From Ustilaginoidea virens (lineage: Eukaryota; Ascomycota; Sordariomycetes; Hypocreales; Clavicipitaceae): DNA of 64,000 nucleotides. Within the stretch, counting starts at the first letter, position 1; each line of letters starts with the position of its first letter. Shown here piece by piece: positions 55,093 through 64,000 of this stretch. The position numbers were made by a program, and so were the translations under genes. Location of the stretch: the NCBI RefSeq assembly GCF_000687475.1, contig NC_057317.1, forward strand, positions 4,836,501-4,900,500, given 5' to 3'. Below the pieces are notes generated by a model. It made no database searches and was not told the DNA's origin. It was given only the letters and a program-made list of their open reading frames with translations.

Positions 55093-55951
55093 GCGATACA
55101 GCCTGGCCTGCGGAGGATTGTCTTGTCGTGTCGTGTCTTGGCTCTCGGCTTCTGAGCGCGGTGCGCGGCACGTACTTTGGAACTGCGGGGCACTTGACCC
55201 TAGCCCGTAGGTGCCGCTGTCTTGGCGGCGGGCCCACAGCAGAATCGACCATTGACCCCAGGGTTTTTTTTTTTTTTCTCGTTAGCGCGGGCAGGGAAAA
55301 AAAAAAAAAAAAAAAGTTGAGACAGAATCGAGCGGTGCAGCAAAAACGAGAAACCCCGCCTGTTTGGGGAGGTGCCTGGCGCTAGCTTTGTCTGGCGTGG
55401 GAGTCGTCTTCTGGTGGGCCATGAAAAAAATACAAAAGGGCTGGGGATAAAGGGGAGGAAAAAAAAAAAAAAAAAAAAAAAAAAAAGGAAAGCAAAGGAA
55501 AGAAAAGAAAAGAGGAGGGAGGGCGCAGAGTTTTTCGGCATTCGCTCGTTGCCCCGTTTGCCTCTTCCGCCTCGTCCTGGTTGCCCGGGCAGACGCGCAA
55601 AAGCCGGGCAAAAACAGGAACAGGCAACAGGCGCCGTGGATGGGCAACAGCCCCCGCCCTGCAGGGTTCCAGCGGGGCCCAGTCGCCCAACGACCGCAAA
55701 CCCCAGTTGACGTCCTAGTGCTGCACGTGCAGCCTGCTGGACCGCCTCTGCCTCTGCCTCTGCCTCTGCCTCTGAGGGCTGTGTGCTGTTCTGCTCTGCG
55801 CCCCTCTGTTGAGCCCACCAACAGAATCCAGAACCCGGCACTGAGATGCTCTCACCCATCCCCCTTGCCTCCCCCCCCCCCGGTCGCCAGCTTCTCCGCT
55901 TGCCAAATGAGCTCCGTGCCCTCTTCTCTCACCGTCCGGGGAAGGGAAAGG

Positions 55952-55985
<34 letters not shown>
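55952..55985. repeat. 34-nt poly-A run
   Basis: Uninterrupted A. Companion runs of 28-29 nt lie at 55062-55090 (T) and 55459-55486 (A). Confidence 0.9.
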
Positions 55986-55988
<3 letters not shown>

Positions 55989-56350
55989 CGTCTTTTCTTT
56001 GGCCAGACTCCCAGGAACCAATCCGTTTGGGCTCTGCAGGCCTGCGGCAAAATTTTCCAGTGCACCAGACCTTCTCGTTGGCCAGGCGCCCAATGAAACC
56101 AGGTCGTGGCTCCATTTTATCTGTGCTGTTGTAGTCTATCAGGAAAACTTTTTTTTTTTTTTTTTTCTGAAAAAAAATTGAATCGACCTACTCAGCTTGC
56201 ATCATTCATCCATCACTCATCACTTGCATCAATCACTCTTTGCTCTCCCATCCTCGCCTCCTCGCTTCCTCGCTTCCGTCCATCCCACACGTATTCCCTC
56301 ACAAAAAAAAAAAAAGAAAAGAAAAAAAAAAGATCATCGCTACCGACAAT

Positions 56351-57445
56351 ATGTCTGCCGAAGACGTTGATAACACCGTCCACTACGAGCAGCTCGACGA
56401 CCTCGAGGATGACTTTGACCAGGTCGATCTTGAGATCCGTGAGTCTTCCCCCCCTTTCCTTTTTCTTTTAAAAAAAAAGAAAAAAAGAAAAAAAAAAGGG
56501 AGAAAGAGACAAAGAAAGAGAAAGGAAATTCCCCCCAGAAACCTATCGGCTTGCCACATCCGTCGTGAAAACGGCTTGCGACCATATCAACCATGACAAG
56601 CTGGTTGGTTAAAAACATCAAAACTTACCTATATCCTAGTGCGTATCCAGGACAAGATGACCCGTGACCTCTTCGCCAAGCGTGAAAAGACCATCTGTCA
56701 GATCCCCAATTTCTGGCCTCTCGTCTTTGAGCGCGCCCCTCCCGAGATCGACGAGTATATCCAGCCCACCGACGCCGCCGTCATTGCGTCTCTCAAGAGC
56801 CTCTCCGTCGAGCGCTTCGAGCTGCCCAACGGCCACCCGCGCAGCGTCTCCATCAAGTTCGAGTTTGCCGAAAACGACTACTTTGAAAACACCACGCTCG
56901 AGAAGAAGTTCTGGTGGCGCCACGCCAAGGACGGCTGGGAGGGCATGGTTTCGGAGCCCGTCGACATCAACTGGAAGCCCAACAAGGACCTGACCAACGG
57001 GCTGCTCAGCCTCGCCAACAAGATCCACCAAGAGGACAAGGCCGGCAAGCGCGAGGAGCAGACCCCGGCCAAGAAGGAGCTCATCAAGAAGCTCGAGACC
57101 ACCAGCCTCGACGCCGTCAGCTTCTTCAACTTTTTCGGTTTCCGCGGCCGCTTCATCACCGAGGAGGAGAGCCGCGAGGCTGCCCGCGCCGAAGAGGAGA
57201 AGCGCAAGGCTCGCAAGGAGGGCAAGGAAGTCGACGAGGCCAAGCTCGATGCGGACGAGGACGAGGACGAGGACGACGGCGAGTACGAGTTCGAAATCTT
57301 CCCCAATGCTGACGATGTCGCCCTCACCATTGCCGAGGACCTGTGGCCAGAGGCTATCCGCTACTTCCGCGAGGGGGAGGAGCTGGCCGCCCTCAGCGAG
57401 ATGGACTTTGAGGATGAGGATGAGGATGAAGAAATGGCCGAGTGA
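56351..57445 (+). CDS. SET/NAP-family histone chaperone (Vps75-like)
   Basis: CDS join(56351..56438,56640..57445), 297 aa. The 201-nt intron has donor GTGAGT and acceptor ATCCTAG and falls in the dimerisation helix (DLEI-LRIQDKM). NAP-fold features: a long N-terminal helix, IPNFWPLVFERAPPEIDEYI (near residue 55), FEFAENDYF, KKFWWR, and SFFNFF in the C-terminal part. The C-terminus is strongly acidic (DEDEDEDDGEYEFE and FEDEDEDEEMAE), as expected for histone binding. The IPNFWPLVF wording favours the Vps75/SET branch over NAP1. It acts in the nucleus on H3-H4 and, in yeast, supports Rtt109 acetylation. Confidence 0.9.
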
Positions 57446-59735
57446 AGGGGGGCAGGCAGCAGCGTGTACTGTCAAAGGTATTGGAGGAGATTCCTAATGT
57501 TTTGGACCTGGAACATGTCCCTGCTAAAACGATGCCTATGTTTTGATGCTTTGACGGACTTTTTTTCTTTTTCCACATCATTTTCTGGGGGGTTTTTTTT
57601 TTTGTCTTTTCACCCCCCTGTTTTCAACGACGGATTTTTGTTTCGGGTTTAGACCTGGAAAACAGATTACCCGCTCACAAAAGCTGAGCACGCGAATGGA
57701 AATTTCCTACTAGTTGCCGTTTTTTCTTGACTCGCCGGTTTCAGCCGTGGCAGGTGCCCGACGTATGGATGCGAGGCACCACGTCAACTGGCGTTTTCGT
57801 ATCTTGTGCAGATGATGAGATTTGCGATCCCTAGAGGTACGCATCAGAGGCGCAGGAGGCGCAGGAGACACTTGCTACGTGACAGCATCTGTCGAGCATG
57901 TTCCCGATGCTGCTAGACGCCGCCGAAACCGAGGGCGGCACCGTGTCGTCAAGGGAGCAGCAAGACCGCTGTTGATCGGTGCTGGCATGGCGCAGTTCCT
58001 CCAGTATGATGATGGCGTGCGTGGCATATATCGCCCATCAGGACATGGATGCACGTGGGAGTAACTCGTGTAGTCGCAGAGGGTTTCCATCTCGTCTTCT
58101 ACCATCTACGACAGTTTTCAAAACTGAGCAAGTCGGCAGGGTCGGCCAAAGTGTCAGGGTGCTAAGCGAATCGAGCAAGGTTCCCGGCACCAAAAGTGCG
58201 GAGGCGAGAGTTAAAAAATGAAAAATCGCTGGAGCCTGCCCAGATCATCTCAAGTTTGTTTTCCGTTTGAATGGATTGACAGCGCGCGGGGATTAGTAAG
58301 CATCGTCGGCAAAGCGGGGGGGGGGGTTCGGGGGTGCGGTTTCCGGCTTTCCCTCTGTCAAACGGCAGCTTTCCAGCGGAGCGGAGACGGGTGATTTTTA
58401 ATCAGATGCGACGGGCCGCGGGATCTAGAGTAGAGGTCTGCTGCAGTAACAGTGGCAACAGCGGCAACAGTGGCATCAGTGGCATCAGTGGCAACATCGC
58501 GTACATCAGCAACAGCAGCATTGCCAGATGCAACCAGACGGCAGAGCTTGCAGTCATGTCCAGAGATTGGGGCCGGCTCCAGACGCCGTGCCATGCACGC
58601 AGCTCGTTAATCTTGCTTTGAAGCTGCTTCTTTAGCCTTTTCCGGGGGGGGCTCGCCCTTGCATGCCTTTGTGCGTGTCTGTCTATTGTTGCTGCGCCGA
58701 GATGGAAGTCTAGATGAGCGAGCACACAGGTTGAGGTTGGAATGCAAAATATGCAGCGGGACTGCGGACCGGCAGCCAAAAGTTCACAGAGACGTTTGGC
58801 TGCCGGCACTTGTCCGTCTCGGTCATGTTGATTTTCATGACCTAGGTGCAGGTACCGAACCACCCTGGCCTGACCTGCCGCTGTCGGCACATGCATAGTC
58901 TCGGTGATGGATTAGAGCCACTGCCGACGTGCAGCATGCAAAGCGTCCCTGCCATCGGGGTAGACGATGCGGAATCCGGGGTTTTGCTTCATACAGTTAT
59001 AGGATTCTGCTTTACTCGAGTTTATACACACCATAGGCTGGGCCATCAGCCCAGCTTAGGTATGTACCTAGTACATAGGTACAGTTTACCTTACCATGAT
59101 GATGATGGGTGCAGTCGAGGCAACTGCGACCGGGAGGATATATTGGTTCGTCGGGGTAGACCAGGGGCGCACCTTCCCAGCATCACCTCTAATGATGCAC
59201 CAGGCATCAAAAACGCGAGGCAAGGCGTCAAGGGCAGAAACACGTTGGTGCTGCCTGGCACTCAACGCAACTATCACGCTGCAAGCACCTTGACTGCACC
59301 TTGACTTCCATCTGCCGGCTGGCATTGATGAAAACGCAGCTTTGTACTCGCGGCACGGAATTTCTTACCAACAGACCCAGTTTCCCCTTGGTCGTGCACG
59401 GTCGGCTCATCATCAATAGCCGACTCCCCGATCTTTCGGCCACGCGCATCCCGAGGACCGACGGGCCAAAGCCATCTATTTCGTCTCGGCATGTGGACAT
59501 TTATACAAAGAGACGGCGGCTGCCGTGGCCGCGAGAAATGGCCAGAATAGGGCCCTCTGTCTTGAATTGCCGTGGTGGACTGCTTCAGCTCTTCTTTCTC
59601 CCGGGGCTAGGCATTCCGAGCACCAATGGGTAAGGAAAGGACTGTCTCGTGCGCATCATCCTGCCACGCCAACGTCCAACCCTCGTAATCCAGTGCATTT
59701 GCCGCAAAACCTGACCACCGCTTGCACCGATACTG
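57446..59735. other. Intergenic, no gene supported
   Basis: About 2.3 kb upstream of the peptide transporter. It contains a (GGCAACAGC/GGCATCAGT)n run at ~58450-58495 and a GTACCTAGTACATAGGTAC palindrome-like stretch near 59060-59083. Open frames here are short and motif-free. Confidence 0.5.
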
Positions 59736-62253
59736 ATGCGGCTAGCAGATGAGACTCCAGCCAACACCACAGTACCTCAGCCCCAGCCCGTGAGCGGCGA
59801 GACGAAGACGCTTGAGCCTACTACCCCCAACTCCCATCACGGCGACATTGCCATCCTCAACCAAGGGTATGAGGGCAAGCCGACCGATGAGGAATTTAAA
59901 AACTTGCGCCGAGTTCCCGTCCAGATCCCCACCATCGCCTATCTCCTCTGTATAGTGGAGTTTTGCGAACGAGCGTCTTACATCGGTGAGCCTCTCCCCA
60001 GGCTTGAGTGGTGGACCAGATGATCTTTTTTTGCTCTTGTTTCATGTTACTTTTACCTCATTTCCTTTGGCCGGAGCCAATGACAAGACAGGTATTGACC
60101 CTTGCTCGCCTCGATTAGGTTGCGCTCAAGTTTGGACAAACTACATCAATCGTCCTCTTCCCAAAGGCGGCAACGGATATGGAGCTGTTGCAGGTGGAAG
60201 TCAAGCCACCCAAGGCGCTCTGGGCATGGGCGAACAAATTGCTGTACGTAAGCTACCGCGACCGTGGATGCTGCCTTGTCATGGATGATTGCCGTTGTAC
60301 GTCGACTGACTCTTGGGAAACCAGAATGCCACCACTCAATCCTTCAGTTTGCTGGCTTACTCCCTGCCGCTTCTGTTTGGTCACCTCGGTGATACCCGAT
60401 TTGGCCGATTTCCCATGATTTTCTGGGGTGTCATTACCAGTGGTGTCGGCCACGCTTTCATCGTTGCTGGAGGTGCCAAGCAGCTCTTGGACAACGGCAC
60501 GGCCAAGATTCCCTTTTTCATCGGCGTCTACATCCTTGCTGTCGGAGCGGGTATGTTGCTCGTCTTTGGGGTCTGGGCCTCTGCTTTCCCATTCGAAACA
60601 GCGACCGTGGTACGCTGACACGACAGCAATCCAGCCATGTTCAAGCCCGTGCTTAGCCCGCTTATTCTCGATCAGATGCAATCCCATGTGCCCGTTGTGA
60701 AGATTCTTGAATCGGGAGAACGTGTCATTGAGGATCCCGAGCACGGCAGCGAGAGAGTCATGCTGTGGTTCTACCTCATGACCAACGTCGGCGGCTTGAT
60801 GTCGACGGCGACTTCGTATTCAGCCAGATACGTGGGCTGGTGGCTGGCCTTTTTGCTCCCTCTTCTCCTGTACCTCCCTCTACCTCTCCTCCTCCTGTGG
60901 CTCAAGCCTCGCCTCAAGCTGCGCAAGCCAGGTGGTTCTGACCTGCCCAACACGTTTCGTGTCATCGGCCATGGCCTTGCCGACGGCGGTGTATTCCGGA
61001 TTGGTCGGTCGGGATGGTGGGAAAATGCCAAACCGTCTAGTAGAGCTCGGAAGGGGTTACCTCCAGAAGACCACTACCCAGACGAGTTTGTCGTGGATGT
61101 CCAGCGAACCTTGCAGGCTGCCAGCATGTTTTTCTTCTTCCCGGTGCAATATTGGAACAGCACAGGGTATGTTGACAACCCTGCCAAGTTTGCCCATGAA
61201 AAAGCAAAAGCTGCTGGCTGAGAACTAGGCTGAAAAAAAAAACCACAGCTTCGGAAGCGCTTCCAACTTCCTGGGCACCATGTTGACTGGCAACGGTGTT
61301 CCCAATGACGTTGTTGGCAACTTTAACTGTGTGAGCGTCATTGTGTTTGGCTTTGCTCTCAACGTGAGTGTTCCTTCTGAGACTCGACGGTGCTTTTGCT
61401 ATGATGTCCTTTCCCCTTCCCGTCTCCCTTGTTCCGGACACGAGGCTGTTGCTAAGGCGAAAAATTTCGAACCAGTACGCAGTTTACCCCCTGCTGCGCA
61501 AGGCCAGAATACGCTACGGCCCTGTTTCCCGCCTCACGACCGGTTTCTTCCTGAGCACGCTTGCGGGTGTCGGCAACACCGTCTTGTGTTACAAGGCTTA
61601 CCAGACGTCACCTTGCGGCTGGTATGGTTCATCTGATGCCAAGTGCGTTAATGAGGGTCTGATGTCCCCGATTTCGTTATGGTGGCAGGTGATTCCGTAT
61701 GCTCTCGGAGGATTATCGGAGCTGTTTATCGATGTGCCTTGTACGTTGATGGCGTGATGCTGGGAGAGACACAAGTGCTCCAAGTACGGGGGTGAGTTTT
61801 CTGGGACAAGCCGCTAACATGTAGTACGCAGCCTACAGCATTGCGTACTCGCGTTCCCCGGAGAACATGAGAGGCTTGCTCCAGGCCTTGAGTCTTTTCG
61901 CCATTGGTTTCGCAGAAATTGCCAACCTGCTTTGCTCGTCTGTCGTTGTCGATCCTTATCTGATCCGGGCCTTTGGGGTCCCTGCCGTTGTGGGTGTTTT
62001 TGTCACTGTCGGCTTCGTACGTGTTCCCGCTTACGGCGCAGTTGCCTGGATGACGAGGCAGTTTGGACTAACGGGAAAACAGTGGCTAATGTTCCGCCAT
62101 ATCGACAAGGAGGAATTCGTGCTCTCGACGACGCAAACGAGCGAGGCGGAAAAGGCTGGGATTGCTGCGAGGAGTGAGGTTGCTGAAGGAGGAGGGTCTT
62201 GTTACGGACCGGCACGGCCGGCGGGGCTACGTGAGGAGCGAAAGGGGCAATGA
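59736..62253 (+). CDS. PTR2: PTR2-family proton-coupled oligopeptide transporter
   Basis: CDS join(59736..59985,60119..60243,60325..60550,60635..61166,61249..61363,61476..61740,61832..62016,62083..62253), 622 aa by hand-built model. The seven introns are mostly supported by GTRNGT donors; the last has GTACGT and branch GGACTAACGG. POT hallmarks: VEFCERASYIG (ExxER type) in the first helix region, WTNYINRPLP, LGDTRFGRFP, the FYLMTNVGGL signature and the C-terminal FRHIDKEEF. About 12 membrane helices are expected. The substrate is di- and tripeptides at the plasma membrane. The weakest junction is intron 3: the acceptor at 60634 was chosen because it keeps the frame into MFKPVLSPLI. The C-terminal ~45 residues are low-complexity and may belong to a different terminal exon. 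Confidence 0.85.
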
Positions 62254-62390
62254 ACAAGACGGAAGCGCACTTTGCGTGTTGCTCCTGTGGCAACATGGTT
62301 TTGTGAGCGTTGAAGCCCGGTATCACAGTGCAGCTGTGTGCCGCTTGGGGGGGTTGTCGTTGAACAAACGTCGCCTCATGACGAGCTACG
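62254..62390. other. Short spacer
   Basis: Between the transporter stop and the left inverted repeat; nothing seen. Confidence 0.5.
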
Positions 62391-62819
62391 CGTATCCCTT
62401 TAAGGTGCAAAGGCGCAGCTTTTGTACTGGACCAGGGTTCAAGCCAATAGAAAGCCGGATATTAAAGGGTATATCGGCAGACGATGAAGTAGTATAGTAG
62501 CAGAAATTCCCACAATATGCAGAGTTATAAAGCGCTACATGCCACTCCCCGTACGACATAGCGCGCTATAAGGCGATTTCCTAATTTAGCCATAGAAAAT
62601 AGGCGTTATGCCCTTACTAATAGCCTGCTTTTAGCCGCTATTATACCTCCTGATATTAGTCATTAGCAGGTATATCGTAAATACTACGATTACTAATATA
62701 AGGATTTCAGTGCCTAATATTTAGCAGTCTAGTAAGAAGGAGGTGCCTGCTAGGTATGTACTTAGCAAAAAGTGGGTCCAGTACAGAAGCTGCGCCTTAG
62801 CACCTTCAAGGGGATGACG
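62391..62819. mobile_element. Small TIR element (MITE-like) with RIP-like AT-rich core
   Basis: The left end at 62391-62433 and the right end at 62776-62819 are inverted copies, about 43 bp with five or six differences; shared words include AAGGTGC, AAGGCGCAGCTT and TGTACTGGACC. The ~340-bp interior is strongly AT-rich from about 62580 to 62760, with TpA clearly more frequent than ApT by eye, a RIP-type bias. It has no open frame of use, so it would be non-autonomous. Its outer borders blur after ATCCC, and no clean target-site duplication is visible. Confidence 0.7.
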
Positions 62820-64000
62820 GGCTGCATGGCGGGTTGCCCTGGCAGCCTTGTCTGTCTGTGCGCCATGTGGGGACGATGAATAAGGTGGGTGGATCCTGCC
62901 GAGTTGCAGAGTACTGTGTACGGAGCGGAGCACCTTTCAAGATGGGTCCTAACGTGGTAAGTGCGGGGGAAGCCATGGCCCATGCCCCACGAGCGTAAAG
63001 CTCCGGCCAATGACGAGGGCACATTCAAGGCGGTACGTAAGCGAGGTAGGTTCAATGCGGGCGGAGTACGGAGTAGTAGTGCAAAAGGAACACGAAGGAA
63101 TGTGTTCGCTTAGAGCATGATCCAACCACCGCATCGAGCATTTTTTTTTCCGGGACCCCCGGCCCCTCGGGGGTTTTTTTCAGTGCTTCAGATTTTTGGA
63201 GCACGTCGTGCCCGCTAAGCCGCAGAGCGGGAGGCCCGTACATGAAGTAAGTACCTTGCTTGGTACACGGACAATTTCTACAGGCAGCTACGTACCTACC
63301 TAGGTACCTACCCACCCACGCACCCACGTACCGTACCATGTCTCTTCTTTCTGCTCGCACACCATATATTTTGTTGCACCAAAAGTGTGACGCCACACAA
63401 TGTGTGACTTTATTGGGTATTATGTACTGCGATATATTTTCCTTCCTACCTGTTGACACCCTGTGGACACCTGTTGACACTTGTGGACACCTGTTTGACA
63501 CCCTGTTGAAAGCGGCGGGGGTGGGGCAAGCTAGCCCGTTGTGGCTCCTTAGCGCCGCCACCTTGAGAAGGTTATTAGCAGGCAACAACACAGTCGACTT
63601 TTGCCCCGCACAATGGCCGACGCCGTACGCCGCCGCAAACGTCGCCGCCATTTGAAAGAGCTGGGCCATGATCCTCATGGCGGGCCGGGGGCCTGCGTCT
63701 AGATGCTGGGTTTCGCGCTGGCAACGTTGGGGGTGGGGGGGGGGGGGAATCCCCGAAAATCCCGGGGGCCCACAGTGTGATGGGCTCCCGGCCAAGGTGG
63801 CTCCCGGCTCCTGGGTCCGCTACGTAATGCGTCTGTCTGGTGGCTGCCGAAAACAGCCATGTCAGACTCGTGTGTTTTCAAATACAAGAGAAATAACTGG
63901 CTGGCTGGAGACAGCTGGCTACTTGGGGCTGGGGCCGATGCCGATGCCGGTGCCGGTGCTCGCGACGTGGAGCCTGTGTTTCCTCCGTGGGAAATGGTTT
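62820..64000. other. Right-edge intergenic DNA
   Basis: No supportable gene. It includes a TACTCCGTA complement at 63067, a C/G stem-loop at ~63155-63176, a TAGGTACCTA at 63301, and a TGTTGACAC/TGTGGACAC minisatellite at 63449-63510. Confidence 0.55.
63449..63510. repeat. Minisatellite of CTGTTGACAC and CTGTGGACAC units
   Basis: Alternating ~11-12-bp half-units, about five copies. Confidence 0.8.

Larger units (their letters stand above)
53855..56350. other. Divergent intergenic region with repeats and poly-A/T
   Basis: About 2.5 kb upstream of both CutC (minus) and SET (plus), no supportable gene. Contents: (GGTGGTGAT)n and (GATGTT)n 53857-53960; poly-T 55062-55090; poly-A 55459-55486 and 55952-55985; poly-T ~56149-56166; (CTCTGC)n ~55746-55775. 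Confidence 0.6.

Noticed and set aside
63052..63795. 247-codon minus-strand frame at the right edge
   Set aside because: It is built over the minisatellite and palindromes, has no domain, and competes with a plus-strand frame of repeat origin.
1..64000. CRISPR arrays, operons, prophage or bacterial IS elements
   Set aside because: None seen; the split genes and base composition are fungal nuclear, so tandem repeats are micro- or minisatellites.

Overview
This window reads as nuclear DNA of a filamentous ascomycete, most likely Sordariomycetes and probably Hypocreales. Reasons: short introns (about 44-220 nt) with GTRNGT donors and CTRAC branch sites; GC-rich exons and a G/C-biased third codon position; intergenic DNA full of homopolymers, microsatellites and dispersed TACTCCGTA and TAGGTACCTA words; a Zn2Cys6 activator; and one short AT-rich patch that looks RIP-mutated. 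The species cannot be named from sequence alone. All splice models below were made by hand from frame, donor, branch and acceptor signals plus family knowledge.

Layout. 0-1 kb: 3' part of a tandem-repeat protein with one Lys-Arg site per 46-residue repeat. 1.7-4.6 kb: cystinosin-like PQ-loop transporter and a small coiled-coil hypothetical gene. 5.3-11.2 kb: mitochondrial leucyl-tRNA synthetase (minus) head to head with a MET12-type methylenetetrahydrofolate reductase (plus). 11.9-16.2 kb: a minus-strand nuclear-type protein with a duplicated helix-turn-helix-like module, then an Any1-like PQ-loop protein. 16.25-32.66 kb: about 16.4 kb with no supportable gene, made of low-complexity DNA and dispersed short motifs. 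32.7-39.1 kb: Zn2Cys6 activator, MORG1/WDR83 WD40 scaffold, and a KRE2/MNT1 mannosyltransferase (minus). 40-46 kb: gamma-tubulin complex component, an alpha/beta-hydrolase-like protein lacking its catalytic triad, and an LCCL membrane protein. 47-54 kb: QTRT2 (queuine salvage), secreted alkaline phosphatase, CutC-like protein. 56.3-62.3 kb: SET/NAP histone chaperone and a PTR2 peptide transporter. 62.39-62.82 kb: a small element with ~43-bp terminal inverted repeats and an AT/TpA-rich core.

Function. Most genes are conserved housekeeping genes: translation (LeuRS, QTRT2), one-carbon metabolism (MTHFR), secretory glycosylation (KTR), cytoskeleton (gamma-tubulin complex), chromatin (SET), vacuolar and plasma-membrane transport (cystinosin, PTR2), phosphate release (alkaline phosphatase). 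No secondary-metabolite cluster or operon-like logic is visible. The most unusual items are the Kex2-type repeat precursor candidate, the exon-duplicated HTH-like gene, the triad-less hydrolase, the TIR element, and the gene-free 16-kb block with its enriched 9-mer.
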